Translations under genes and position numbers: made by a program
The notes under the pieces: generated by a model
Databases searched by the model: none
Seen by the model: the letters and a program-made list of their open reading frames with translations, nothing else
Told to the model about the DNA's origin: nothing
NCBI GenBank assembly: GCA_017517135.1
Contig: JAFXAK010000027.1
Coordinates: 1-61,819, forward strand
From: Clostridia bacterium
GTDB taxonomy: Bacteria > Bacillota > Clostridia > Oscillospirales > Acutalibacteraceae
Direction: 5' to 3'
DNA: 61,819 bases
Shown: one piece after another, positions 41,583 through 51,249 of the stretch
Layout of the letters: the number at the start of each line of letters is the position of its first letter
Numbering within the stretch: position 1 is the first letter of the stretch

Positions 41583-43421
41583 TTGCAGGACTTTAAGCTT
41601 GATAAAATTTTACCGCTTGTTCAGAAGCCTGCCCGTTATGTGGGCGGCGAGCTTAACAGCGTCACCAAAGATAAAGATAAGGTGGATATCCGATATGCGT
41701 TCTGTTTCCCCGATTCGTATGAAATAGGAATGTCGCATCTCGGAATAAAAATTCTCTATTCCGTTGCAAACGCAAGGGAAGACACTTGGTGCGAAAGAGT
41801 TTTCGCGCCCTGGCCCGATATGGAGGAAAAAATGAGGGAGAACAATATCCCCTTGTTTGCCCTCGAAAGCGGGGATGCAATAAAGGATTTTGATTTTATA
41901 GGCTTTACATTGCAGTATGAGCTTTGCTATACAAATGTACTCAATATGCTTGACTTAGCGGGACTGCCCGTAAAGGCAAAAGACAGAAAAGGTCTGGCAC
42001 CTATTGTTATGGGCGGCGGTCCCTGTGCGTGTAACCCTGAGCCTATAGCCGAGTTTTTTGACCTGTTCAGTCTCGGTGAGGGTGAAGAGCTCAACAGCGA
42101 AATTATGGATTTATATAAGGAGCATAAGAAAAGAGGCTCAACAAAAGAGGAGTTTCTTGTTGATGCCGCAAAAATTGAGGGCGTGTATGTTCCGTCACTT
42201 TATGATATATCCTATAATGAGGACGGTACGGTAAAGGCTGTCACTCCCAAAAACGGTGCGCCCGAAAAGGTCACTAAGAGAATAATAAAAGACCTTGATT
42301 CTGTGTTTTATCCCGAGGATTTTGTTGTTCCCTTTATTGATGTTGTGCACGACAGAGTTACTCACGAAATATTCCGCGGCTGTATAAGAGGCTGCCGTTT
42401 CTGTCAGGCAGGCTTTTTATACCGTCCCATAAGAGAAAAAAGCCCCGAGGTTATAAACGAGCAATGCAAGAAGCTTTGTGAAACAACGGGCTATGATGAA
42501 ATTTCCCTTTGCTCACTTTCGAGCAGCGACTACACGAAAATGGAGGAGCTTCTCAATCTGCTTCTTGACTGGACAGGCGAAAAGAAGATAAATGTTGCTC
42601 TGCCGTCTCTCAGAGTTGACAATTTCTCCGAGGAGCTTATGAAGAAGCTTACGGGTGTCAGAAAATCGGGACTTACCTTTGCTCCCGAAGCCGGCACACA
42701 GCGTATGAGAGATGTTATAAATAAAAATGTAACAGAGGAAGAAATGCTCGAAACTGCCCGTATTGCTTTCTCGGGCGGCTATTGTGCCGTCAAGCTCTAC
42801 TTTATGTTAGGTCTTCCCACGGAAACAGACGAGGATGTTGAGGGAATAGGCAAGCTTGCAAAAAAGGTTGTTGACGAATTCTATAATAACCCCGACAGAC
42901 CTCAGGGTAAGGGTGTAACCGTCGGTGTGAGCGCTTCGTCCTTTGTGCCCAAGCCTTTCACTCCTTTCCAGTGGGAGCCGCAGGCAACTCAGGATGAACT
43001 CAAGGCAAAGCAGGAGCATCTTAAAGACACTCTGCCCTCAAAGAAAATAAATGTAAGCTTCCATCACATCCCCACAAGCTTTTTGGAGGGTGTTTTTGCC
43101 CGCGGTGACAGACGACTCTCAGAGGTTATAGAGCTTGCGTGGAGAAAGGGCTGTAAGTTTGACGGCTGGGGAGATATGTTCCTTTATGAAAAATGGCTTG
43201 AAGCCTTTGAGGAAACAAATGTAGCTCCCGAATTTTATGCAAACCGCAAAAGAGAATATGAGGAAATTTTACCTTGGGACCACCTTGATTACGGTGTTAG
43301 TAAGAAATTCCTTATAAACGAAAACAAAAAAGCACATAATGCCGAAACAACTGCACATTGCCGTCAGAAATGTGCAGGCTGCGGTGCAAATAAGCTGAAC
43401 GGAGGTCATTGCGATGTTTGA
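41583..43421 (+). CDS. B12-binding-domain radical SAM protein (TIGR03960-type)
   Basis: 612 residues from TTG 41583. The start is chosen because AGGA lies nine bases upstream and the protein then begins MQDFKLDKILPLVQKPARYVGGE, as in the family; an ATG at 41523 overlapping the upstream stop would add 20 unmatched residues. The N-terminal half resembles a cobalamin-binding fold, and the radical SAM motif is C267-x3-C271-x2-C274 (RGCIRGCRFCQ). A Cys-rich C-terminus (HCRQKCAGCGANKLNGGHC) may bind another cluster. Its partner DUF2344 gene overlaps by eight bases. The pair is widespread next to rng-rplU-rpmA genes; the reaction is unknown. Confidence 0.88.
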   Translation: MQDFKLDKILPLVQKPARYVGGELNSVTKDKDKVDIRYAFCFPDSYEIGMSHLGIKILYSVANAREDTWCERVFAPWPDMEEKMRENNIPLFALESGDAIKDFDFIGFTLQYELCYTNVLNMLDLAGLPVKAKDRKGLAPIVMGGGPCACNPEPIAEFFDLFSLGEGEELNSEIMDLYKEHKKRGSTKEEFLVDAAKIEGVYVPSLYDISYNEDGTVKAVTPKNGAPEKVTKRIIKDLDSVFYPEDFVVPFIDVVHDRVTHEIFRGCIRGCRFCQAGFLYRPIREKSPEVINEQCKKLCETTGYDEISLCSLSSSDYTKMEELLNLLLDWTGEKKINVALPSLRVDNFSEELMKKLTGVRKSGLTFAPEAGTQRMRDVINKNVTEEEMLETARIAFSGGYCAVKLYFMLGLPTETDEDVEGIGKLAKKVVDEFYNNPDRPQGKGVTVGVSASSFVPKPFTPFQWEPQATQDELKAKQEHLKDTLPSKKINVSFHHIPTSFLEGVFARGDRRLSEVIELAWRKGCKFDGWGDMFLYEKWLEAFEETNVAPEFYANRKREYEEILPWDHLDYGVSKKFLINENKKAHNAETTAHCRQKCAGCGANKLNGGHCDV

Positions 43422-44073
43422 GGTAAGACTCCGCCTTTCCAAAACGGGAAAGCTTAAATATGTTTCACATCTTGATATGTTCCGTATAATGCAAAGAGCA
43501 GTAAGAAGAGCAGATATTCCTCTCTGGTACACCGAAGGCTTCAACCCGCATCCGTATATATCATTTCTGCTTGCTCTGTCTTTGGGTGTTGAGGGTATAA
43601 ATGAGCCTGTTGATATAAGAATAGTCGGTGAAATGACAACTGCCGAAATAAAGGACAGACTCAATAATGTACTCCCCGCGGGACTTGAAATTACGGACTG
43701 CTCCTTACCTTTCAATAAGAGTGCCGAAATAACATACGGTGCGTATGATGTTTGGTACTCAAAAGAGGACATAAGCTCAGATAAGCTCTTTGAAGCCTTG
43801 TCCTCGGGGGAATTAAGCTGTCAGAAAAGCGGTAAATCGGGCAGAAAAAAGATAATGAAAACTGTCAATGTTTCAGAGCATATAAAGAAATTTTCACTCG
43901 AAGAGGCAGACGGTATGATTTTACTTAAGGTCATACTTCCCGCAGGCAGTACCTTTAATCTCAACCCCTTGCAGCTGACACAAAGCGTTGGGGACTACCT
44001 CGGAATTTCTCTTACCCCCGTAAGAGCCGTAAGAACAGCTCTTTTGTGCGAGGATTTAAGCGAGTTCAGATAA
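43414..44073 (+). CDS. DUF2344, radical SAM-linked protein (TIGR03936-type)
   Basis: 219 residues. The family start RLRLSKTGKLKYVSHLDMFRIMQRAVRRADIPLWYTEGFNPHPYISF is clear, with a conserved His-Leu-Asp. It overlaps the radical SAM gene by eight bases and starts after GGAGGTCATTGCG, so both are made together and probably work as one complex. In some bacteria the two are fused. Function unknown. The ribonuclease G gene that often follows is absent here; a patatin gene comes next. Confidence 0.88.
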   Translation: MFEVRLRLSKTGKLKYVSHLDMFRIMQRAVRRADIPLWYTEGFNPHPYISFLLALSLGVEGINEPVDIRIVGEMTTAEIKDRLNNVLPAGLEITDCSLPFNKSAEITYGAYDVWYSKEDISSDKLFEALSSGELSCQKSGKSGRKKIMKTVNVSEHIKKFSLEEADGMILLKVILPAGSTFNLNPLQLTQSVGDYLGISLTPVRAVRTALLCEDLSEFR

Positions 44074-44110
44074 AATAATATTAAACAATCGGCGAAAGGA
44101 GAAAAAGCAA

Positions 44111-45358
44111 ATGAAAAAGGCAATCTGTTTTGCGGGCGGCGGCTCAAAGGGCGCTTATCAGTTAGGCGCGTGGAAAGCTCTCGAGGAATTGGGCGAAAGC
44201 TTTGATATTGCAACGGGTACTTCGATAGGCTCAATAAATGCCGCCTTTTATGTTCAGCAGGACTTTCAAAAGGCTCAGGAAATGTGGTTCAATGTTGAAG
44301 CTGCAGCCGTTATGGTGAACGGCATAAACTTAGAAAAGTCATTCCAGTCTGTATATCATCAGCGTGAGCAGTTAGTCCCCTTTCTGAAAACATATATACA
44401 CTCAAAGGGTGCAGATGTTTCTCCTTTTCACAATAATATTCAGAAGTATTTTGATTCCGAAGTCTTTTTTGCATCCTCTGTTGATTTTGCTCTTATGACG
44501 GTTAAATTCCCGTCAGTTTCTCCCGTTGAAATAACAAAGGAGCAGATGCGTACGAGAGGGGAGTCTGCCTGGGAATGGCTTGCGGCATCTGCTGCCGCAT
44601 TCCCCGTTTTCCCCGTTATGACAATAGACGAAACAGACTATATCGACGGCGGATATTACGATAATCTCCCCATAGCCTCCGCCTTTAAGTTAGGTGCCGA
44701 AAGTGTTGTTGCAATAGATTTGTCTTACGATAACCGTGACGAGAGATATTATCAGCATCCGTCAGTAACCTATATAAGGCCCACAAAGGACCTCGGTGCC
44801 TTTCTTAATTTCGATAGAGAGGCAATAGAATTTTCATATAATCTCGGCTATTTTGACACAATGAAGGTATACGGAAAATACCTCGGAAATAAGTATACAT
44901 TCTCATTTAAAGATAAGAGCTTGTCTGAGGCGGCAGGTCAGGAGTTTATAAGGCTTCTCACCTCAATGGAGGCGGCTTTCGATTTTTCGTCTTCCGTACA
45001 TTTTCAGAGAATCAACAAGCAAAAGGGCTGTACGGCAATTCTTTGCGAAAGTCTGAGAAAAGAAAAATGCACTCCCGAGGAGCTGTTTATTGCCGCACTT
45101 GAGGAATATCTCACTCTCTTAGGACTTGACGACAGCGTGACATATGATTTTGAACAGCTGATGTACGACCTCAAATTTGAAGCAGACAGAATTTATCCTT
45201 TCCTTGAATACGATACAGACACCGCATTCACAACAAGCATTAAATTTATAAAGGAAAAAACCACTCTGAAGCCTAAAAGTATAAAAATAGAGGACGACAG
45301 AATGAAAATAATCATAATGTCTGTTATAAGAGCTTTGCAGCATATCAGAATAGTATAA
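44111..45358 (+). CDS. Patatin-like phospholipase
   Basis: 415 residues. The glycine-rich oxyanion loop FAGGGSKGAYQLGAW begins the protein, the nucleophile elbow is GTSIGS (Ser about 38) and the catalytic Asp lies in DGGYYDNLP. These form the Ser-Asp dyad of patatin lipases, which release fatty acids from phospholipids or other lipids. The C-terminal 200 residues are mostly helical and unassigned. No signal peptide, so it acts inside the cell. AAAGGAG precedes the ATG. Confidence 0.9.
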   Translation: MKKAICFAGGGSKGAYQLGAWKALEELGESFDIATGTSIGSINAAFYVQQDFQKAQEMWFNVEAAAVMVNGINLEKSFQSVYHQREQLVPFLKTYIHSKGADVSPFHNNIQKYFDSEVFFASSVDFALMTVKFPSVSPVEITKEQMRTRGESAWEWLAASAAAFPVFPVMTIDETDYIDGGYYDNLPIASAFKLGAESVVAIDLSYDNRDERYYQHPSVTYIRPTKDLGAFLNFDREAIEFSYNLGYFDTMKVYGKYLGNKYTFSFKDKSLSEAAGQEFIRLLTSMEAAFDFSSSVHFQRINKQKGCTAILCESLRKEKCTPEELFIAALEEYLTLLGLDDSVTYDFEQLMYDLKFEADRIYPFLEYDTDTAFTTSIKFIKEKTTLKPKSIKIEDDRMKIIIMSVIRALQHIRIV

Positions 45359-45371
45359 AAGTTAAGCTTCC

Positions 45372-45404
45372 AACCGTCCGTTTGCTTTCGGGCGGTTGAT
45401 TTTT
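45372..45404 (+). terminator. Terminator of the patatin gene
   Basis: AACCGTCC pairs with GGGCGGTT (one G-T), followed by a T-rich run. Confidence 0.8.
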
Positions 45405-45409
45405 GTGTT

Positions 45410-45483
45410 TTTAAAGCATTTTTGTCGCAGTTTAAAGCATTTTTGTCGGAAGTATTGAATTTTATAAAAAAAGGGTGTACACT
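45410..45483 (+). promoter_or_regulatory. Direct repeats and promoter of the first BspA-dockerin gene
   Basis: TTTAAAGCATTTTTGTCG occurs at 45410-45427 and again at 45431-45448, a 21-base period that places both copies on one face of the DNA. They lie just upstream of TTGAAT (45455-45460), 17 bases, TACACT (45478-45483). An activator pair or UP-like element is likely. Confidence 0.5.
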
Positions 45484-45512
45484 TTAGTTAAATAAAACAA
45501 GGAGGTTTTATT

Positions 45513-47243
45513 ATGAAAAAGACATTAAAAAGCTTACTGGCAGGCGTTTTAGCCGTGCTTCTTTTAGTTGCCGCTGTGCCGATGAATATTTCTGTTGAGG
45601 CAAATGCTCAGGAATTTACATCAGGCGATTATACATACACGGTAAAAGACGGTAATGCTACCATTACAAAGGTTGACAAATCTATCAGCGGAGATGTTGT
45701 AATTCCCGAAACAATTGGCGGACATGGATATACTGTTGTAGCAATAGGTGACAGTGCCTTTTATTATTGTGAAAATATTAAAAGCATAGAAATTCCTGCT
45801 ACGGTAAAGAAAATCGGCTATACAGCTTTTGCCGGCTGTTCTAAGCTTAAAAATGTAACCATTTCTGAGGGTGTAGCAGTTATTGATGCCAGTGCTTTTG
45901 AGGAATGCAGCAGCCTTCAGTCTGTTGAAATACCTGCAAGTGTAACCACTCTCGGTAATCAGGCTTTTGCACTTTGTTCTTCTCTTGAAAGTATAACTTT
46001 TTATAACCCTGAAACCGATATTAATGTGAGTAGTGGTACAATACCGTACGGCACTACTGTTTACGGTTATAAAAACTCAACCGCACAGGAATATGCACAC
46101 AGATATAATATGAACTTTGTTGAGATGGAAAATCCCAACAAGGTAACATCCGGTAAGTGCGGTAAAAATCTCACATGGGAATATGACGGTAACGGTACTG
46201 TTTATATCAGAGGTAAAGGTGAAATGTCTTTATCTGCTGATGAGCCTAACTGGAGAACAGATTTCAGAGAAGCTATCACAACAGTAGTTATAGAAAACGG
46301 TGTTACAAGCATCGATTATCTTGCTTTTTACGGTTGCGTAAACCTTAAAGATGTAACAATTCCCGAAAGTGTTACAAGTATCGGTGTCTCTGCTTTTGGA
46401 AGCTGTCGTAGTCTTACCAAAATAGCAATTCCCGATAGCGTTACCCAAATAGGCCCTGAGACATTTTCCGGTTGCTCAAAGCTTGAAGAAATTACGCTTC
46501 CTTCAGGACTCACAGAAGTTTCCGGCTGGATGTTTATGGATTGTACTTCATTGAAAAATATAGATATTCCTGATAGTGTTACCGTTATCGGCGGTGGTGT
46601 TTTTGAGTGCTGCACAAGCCTTAAAAATATAACAATTCCTGCTGCAGTAACAACTATTCACGGTGGTGCATTCAGAGGCTGCACAAGTCTTACAGATGTA
46701 TATTTCCTCGGCACTCAAAAGCAGTGGAATGCAATTACATGTAACGATTCCACAATGGGTAAGGAAAATATGTCCGGACTTACTGACCAGATAATTCATT
46801 TTACAAATGAAAATATCAAAACAAGTGATACTGCAAAGGATTGCATTTTTGCTCTTGAGGGACAGACTGCGGCTTCTCTTGGCAGTATTGTTTCCTGCAC
46901 AGTAAAGGTGCTTGACAAAAATTCAAAGGCAGTTTCCGACAAAGCAAAGCTTGCAACGGGTATGCATATTGTTCTCACAGACGAAAAAGGTAATGTGCTT
47001 GACACTGTAACAGTTGTTGTTCCCGGTGATGTTGACGGTGACGGTGAAGTTAAGTCTTCCGATGCAAGACAGGCTCTTCGTGCCGCAGTTAATCTTGAAA
47101 CACTTGTTTCTTATGAAAAATCTGCCGCAGACCTTGATAACACGAGCAAGAAGCAGAATATAAATTCAGCAGATGCAAGATATATTCTTCGTGCTGCAGT
47201 AGGTCTTGAAAATACAAAGGATTGGCTTGATACCCTTAATTAA
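45513..47243 (+). CDS. Secreted BspA-like leucine-rich-repeat protein with C-terminal dockerin
   Basis: 576 residues. A signal peptide (to about residue 33) is followed by LRR_5 (Treponema pallidum-type) repeats such as IKSIEIPATVKKIGYTAFAGCSKLKNVTI; a non-repeat segment with GKNLTWEYDGNGTVYIRGKGEM divides two LRR blocks. The C-terminus is a type I dockerin: PGDVDGDGEVKSSDARQALRAAV with all calcium ligands, and a looser second repeat SADARYILRAAV. BspA-like proteins mediate adhesion; a dockerin would attach it to a cohesin-bearing scaffold, none of which is in the window. It is collinear with the next gene over its last 1.4 kb. Confidence 0.9.
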   Translation: MKKTLKSLLAGVLAVLLLVAAVPMNISVEANAQEFTSGDYTYTVKDGNATITKVDKSISGDVVIPETIGGHGYTVVAIGDSAFYYCENIKSIEIPATVKKIGYTAFAGCSKLKNVTISEGVAVIDASAFEECSSLQSVEIPASVTTLGNQAFALCSSLESITFYNPETDINVSSGTIPYGTTVYGYKNSTAQEYAHRYNMNFVEMENPNKVTSGKCGKNLTWEYDGNGTVYIRGKGEMSLSADEPNWRTDFREAITTVVIENGVTSIDYLAFYGCVNLKDVTIPESVTSIGVSAFGSCRSLTKIAIPDSVTQIGPETFSGCSKLEEITLPSGLTEVSGWMFMDCTSLKNIDIPDSVTVIGGGVFECCTSLKNITIPAAVTTIHGGAFRGCTSLTDVYFLGTQKQWNAITCNDSTMGKENMSGLTDQIIHFTNENIKTSDTAKDCIFALEGQTAASLGSIVSCTVKVLDKNSKAVSDKAKLATGMHIVLTDEKGNVLDTVTVVVPGDVDGDGEVKSSDARQALRAAVNLETLVSYEKSAADLDNTSKKQNINSADARYILRAAVGLENTKDWLDTLN

Positions 47244-47256
47244 ACTGCAAATAAAG

Positions 47257-47292
47257 GAAAAGGGCGGAAGCAGAAATGTTTTCGCCTTTTTC
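47257..47292 (+). terminator. Terminator of the first BspA-dockerin gene
   Basis: A 15-bp stem (47257-47271 with 47278-47292), three pairs being G-T, with TTTTT in its 3' arm. Confidence 0.75.
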
Positions 47293-47371
47293 TGTATTTC
47301 TTGTAAAGGCTATTTAAGTTTATTAAAAGAATAGATATAAAAATTTCGTAAAAAACAAGGAGGTTTTTTTT

Positions 47372-50233
47372 ATGAAAAAGACATTGAAGAGCTTATTTGC
47401 AGGCGTTTTAGCCGTACTTCTTTTAGTTGCCGCCGTGCCGATGAATGTTTTACCTGTGTTTATTGAAGCAAATGCAACAACATTTACTTCAGGCGTATAT
47501 ACATATACGGTAGAAGACGGTAATGCTACGATTACAAAAGCAGATAAAAGCATAAGCGGCGAAGTTGTAATTCCCGAAACTCTTGGCGGCTATAATGTAA
47601 CCTGCATCGGAAAATCAGCTTTTTCTATTTGTGATAAAATAAAAAGTATAAAAGTTCCCGACAATGTGACAAGTATTGGTGGCAATGCGTTTTTTTGCTG
47701 TTTTAATCTTGAGGAAATAGAACTGCCCGATTCCATAACAAGCATAGGTGAGGGAGCGTTTGATTCAACCGCTTATTTTGCAGATAAAAATAACTGGGAA
47801 TATGGTGTTTTGTATATCGACCATTATCTTATTTATGCAGTAGCTGTTGGGGATAATTATGTAGTAAAAAAAGGTACGACGCTTATTGCTGATGATGCAT
47901 TTTTTGAGTGTGGCGGACTGCAAGAGATATATGTGCCGAGCAGTGTAAAATATTTAGGTGCTGAACTTTTTGACAATTGTATGTCCATAGAAAAGATAGT
48001 TATTTATAATCCTGATGCTGCTATCGGTAACTGGTTGCTTGAACAATATTCGGAAGCAGTGATTTGCGGTTATGCGGATTCATCTGCACAGGAATATGCA
48101 GAAAAGAATAATTTTAACTTTGTTTCACTTGGTGAATATTCATTGGATAAAGATTCTGAAAACTCAGCTTTGTTTGATGAAAATATTGTATGTTTTGGCA
48201 CACATAATAAAAATCTCACATGGAGATTTTATAAGGATGGCACATTATCAATTGACGGTAGTGGCGATATGAAGGCTGCCGGTTCTTATCCGTGGCTTTC
48301 TCTCAGAGATAAAACATTAAAAATAGTAATCGGTGAAGGTGTTGAAAGTATTGCAAAAGAAGCATTTCAAGGATTTGAAGCTGTTGAAGCTATAGAATTA
48401 CCTGATAGCCTTTTGAGTATCGGTGAATCTGCTTTTAATGGCTGTATTTCTCTTGAAGAGGTAGTTCTTCCTGATAATGTAGGAACTGTAGGCCGTGATG
48501 CTTTTTATATGTGCGAGAGCCTCAAAAAAGTTGAAATCGGCGCAAGTGTTAATTCTATAGGCTCACATGCTTTTTTGTCTACTCCTTCTCTTGAAAGTGT
48601 ATCTGTTGATAAAGAAAATGAAGATTATTCATCGGAAAACGGTGTGCTGTTTAATAAAGATAAAACAGAGCTTATTGTATTTCCTCGTGCCGGTTCAGTA
48701 ACAGAATATGTTGTTCCTGATGGTGTAACATCTATTGTCGGCAGTGCTTTTTATGGTTGCAGAAAGCTTGAAAGCATAAAATTACCAGATAGTTTATTAA
48801 AAATCGGTGAATCAGCTTTTGCCGGCTGTTCTAAACTTAAAAATGTAACCATTTCTGAGGGTGTAGCAGTTATTGATGCAAGTGCTTTTGAGGAATGTGA
48901 GAATCTTCATGCTGTTGAAATTCCTGCAAGTGTAACCACTATCGGTGATCATGCTTTTGCTTATTGCTCATCTCTTGAAAGTATAACTTTTTATAATCCC
49001 GAAACAGAGATTAATATGGGTGATGGCACAATACCATACAGTTCTACAATTTACGGTTATAAAAACTCAACCGCACAGGAATATGCACACAGATATAATA
49101 TGAACTTTGTTGAGATGGAAAATCCCAACAAGGTAACATCAGGCAAGTGCGGTGAAAATCTCACCTGGGAATATGACGGTAACGGTACTGTTTATATCAG
49201 AGGTAAAGGTGAAATGTCTTTATCTGCTGATGAGCCTAACTGGAGAACAGATTTCAGAGAAGCTATTACAAAAGTAGTTATAGCAGACGGAGTTACAAGC
49301 ATCGATTATCTTGCATTTTACGGTTGTGTAAATCTTAAAGATATAACAATTCCTGATAGTGTTACAAGTATCGGTGATTCAGCATTTAAAAGCTGTCACA
49401 GTCTTAAAAAAATGGCAATTCCCGAAAGTGTTACCAAAATAGGTGCTGAGGCATTTTTTGATTGTTCAAAGCTTGAAGAAATTACACTTCCTTCTGGAAT
49501 CACAAAAGTTGCCAGCTGGGCGTTTATGGATTGTGTTTCATTGAAAAATGTAGTTATTCCTGATGGTGTTACTGTTATAGGTGGCGCTGTTTTTGCCGGA
49601 TGCTCAAGACTTGAAAGTGTAACAATTCCTGCTACAGTAACAACTATTCACGGCAGTGCATTCAGCGGTTGCACAAGCCTTACTGATGTATATTTCCTCG
49701 GTACTGAAAAGCAGTGGAATGCAATTATATGTAACGATTCCACAATGGGTAAGGAAAATATGTCCGGACTTACTGACCAGATAATTCATTTTGCAAATGA
49801 AAATATCAAAACAAGTGACACTGCAAAGGATTGCATTTTTGCTCTCGAAGGACAGACTGCGGCTTCTCTTGGCAGTATTGTTTCCTGCACAGTAAAGGTG
49901 CTTGACAAAAACTCAAAGGCAGTTTCCGACAAAGCAAAGCTTGCAACGGGTATGCAGATGGTTCTCACAGACGAAAAGGGCAATGTGCTCGATACAGTAA
50001 CAGTTGTTGTCCCCGGTGATGTTAACGGTGACGGTGAGGTAAAGGCTGCCGATGCAAGAAGTGCACTTCGTGCCGCAGTTAAGCTTGACACCCTTTCCGA
50101 TTGTGAAAAAGCAGCAGCAGACCTTGATACAACATCTTCAGCTCACAGCGTAAATTCAGCCGACGCAAGACATATCCTTCGTATGTCTGTAAAGCTTGAA
50201 GATGCCAACGATTGGATAAAAGACCTTAAATAA
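47372..50233 (+). CDS. Secreted BspA-like leucine-rich-repeat protein with C-terminal dockerin, longer paralogue
   Basis: 953 residues. Same signal peptide, LRR_5 blocks, LTWEYDGNGTVYIRGKGEM separator and dockerin (PGDVNGDGEVKAADARSALRAAV and SADARHILRMSV) as the preceding gene. 48821-50233 matches 45831-47243 without insertions or deletions, so the two arose by tandem duplication or have been homogenised by gene conversion. The extra N-terminal part holds further LRR blocks, including NGVLFNKDKTELIVFPRAG, a common BspA insert. AAGGAGG precedes the ATG. It presumably serves the same adhesion or scaffold role. Confidence 0.9.
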   Translation: MKKTLKSLFAGVLAVLLLVAAVPMNVLPVFIEANATTFTSGVYTYTVEDGNATITKADKSISGEVVIPETLGGYNVTCIGKSAFSICDKIKSIKVPDNVTSIGGNAFFCCFNLEEIELPDSITSIGEGAFDSTAYFADKNNWEYGVLYIDHYLIYAVAVGDNYVVKKGTTLIADDAFFECGGLQEIYVPSSVKYLGAELFDNCMSIEKIVIYNPDAAIGNWLLEQYSEAVICGYADSSAQEYAEKNNFNFVSLGEYSLDKDSENSALFDENIVCFGTHNKNLTWRFYKDGTLSIDGSGDMKAAGSYPWLSLRDKTLKIVIGEGVESIAKEAFQGFEAVEAIELPDSLLSIGESAFNGCISLEEVVLPDNVGTVGRDAFYMCESLKKVEIGASVNSIGSHAFLSTPSLESVSVDKENEDYSSENGVLFNKDKTELIVFPRAGSVTEYVVPDGVTSIVGSAFYGCRKLESIKLPDSLLKIGESAFAGCSKLKNVTISEGVAVIDASAFEECENLHAVEIPASVTTIGDHAFAYCSSLESITFYNPETEINMGDGTIPYSSTIYGYKNSTAQEYAHRYNMNFVEMENPNKVTSGKCGENLTWEYDGNGTVYIRGKGEMSLSADEPNWRTDFREAITKVVIADGVTSIDYLAFYGCVNLKDITIPDSVTSIGDSAFKSCHSLKKMAIPESVTKIGAEAFFDCSKLEEITLPSGITKVASWAFMDCVSLKNVVIPDGVTVIGGAVFAGCSRLESVTIPATVTTIHGSAFSGCTSLTDVYFLGTEKQWNAIICNDSTMGKENMSGLTDQIIHFANENIKTSDTAKDCIFALEGQTAASLGSIVSCTVKVLDKNSKAVSDKAKLATGMQMVLTDEKGNVLDTVTVVVPGDVNGDGEVKAADARSALRAAVKLDTLSDCEKAAADLDTTSSAHSVNSADARHILRMSVKLEDANDWIKDLK

Positions 50234-50254
50234 AATTATAAAATTATGTAAAAA

Positions 50255-50293
50255 TACACCCCGTATTCTCTGTGTCAGGGAAAACGGGGTGTA
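50255..50293. terminator. Bidirectional terminator between the BspA-like and DUF4037 genes
   Basis: TACACCCCGT pairs with ACGGGGTGTA around a 19-base loop. Confidence 0.75.
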
Positions 50294-50307
50294 AATTATT
50301 ATTGCCG

Positions 50308-51249
50308 TCAAACAGCATATAATATATTCAGATTCCGTATGTCTGCATTTTTTATTCTGTCATTAACAGAATAAGCTTGTCTTTCAAGCTCCTGTGAGGA
50401 AATGTCCGTCAGTTTATGTTTTGTAAGCTCATCAACCACTTTTGCAGAAATCTCTTCAATAAGTGTCTGCTTTTTTATGATATTTTCACTTGTGTTGTCG
50501 CTTGAAATGAGATGTTCGAGTCCGCTGTATAAATCACTCAGAATATCAAGCTCTTTTAATGCACGGAAGGTCCATTTATAATACGGTATATATTTTCTGT
50601 TCAGAAGAAAAATTACCCTGAGCGCAGAATTTACAAATTCTCCTGCTGCGAGCTGTGCTGCGGCAGTTTCGTTTCTTTGTATGCATCGGCTGTAATTATA
50701 CTGCCCCGACTGTGCCATAAGAAGAATATTACCTGCAAGCTTTTTGAGCCGCACATCCTCGGGCATATATGCTATTTTTTCTCTGAATTGAGTCATAAGC
50801 CCGTAATTATCAAAAAACAGCTTGCCGTTTGTTGCCTCCGAGAGGAAATTTTCGGGAATGGCAAACCACGCACCGAGAGGAATATCTGCATTGGCATTGC
50901 TTGTTTTTTCGGTGAAAAATCTGCTTATTCTGATAACACCGTGACGGTTGCCGCCTACGGGATTCAAAGGACTTCGTTTATATCCCATAAATTCCTTGGG
51001 GAGCTTTGCATAGGCTCTTTCAAGCTGAAATTCAGTACGGGAATCAATTATATCCTCATTGGGAATAAAAATACAAAAGCCCGGCTCAAAATCGTGATCC
51101 TGCGAAAGCTCATCATCAAAGCCCGAGCATTCCGAGCCGCTTCCTATAAGTCCCACAGCCAGATATTTTTCAATATCGGCAAAGCTGTCTTTAAGCATTT
51201 TTTCGCCGTATTCATAATAAAATTTTTCAGAAAGTTCAAGCCCTTTCAT
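50308..51249 (-). CDS. DUF4037 protein, nucleotidyltransferase-like
   Basis: 313 residues. LIGSGSECSGFDDELSQDHDFEPGFCIF near residue 35 has the Gly-Ser and Asp-x-Asp arrangement of the polymerase-beta nucleotidyltransferase fold and matches DUF4037 proteins; the C-terminal half is helical. Substrate unknown. Its first 14 bases overlap the end of the TPR gene, so the two are translationally coupled. Such a pair of TPR protein and DUF4037 protein occurs in other clostridia. Confidence 0.8.
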   Translation of the reverse strand: MKGLELSEKFYYEYGEKMLKDSFADIEKYLAVGLIGSGSECSGFDDELSQDHDFEPGFCIFIPNEDIIDSRTEFQLERAYAKLPKEFMGYKRSPLNPVGGNRHGVIRISRFFTEKTSNANADIPLGAWFAIPENFLSEATNGKLFFDNYGLMTQFREKIAYMPEDVRLKKLAGNILLMAQSGQYNYSRCIQRNETAAAQLAAGEFVNSALRVIFLLNRKYIPYYKWTFRALKELDILSDLYSGLEHLISSDNTSENIIKKQTLIEEISAKVVDELTKHKLTDISSQELERQAYSVNDRIKNADIRNLNILYAV

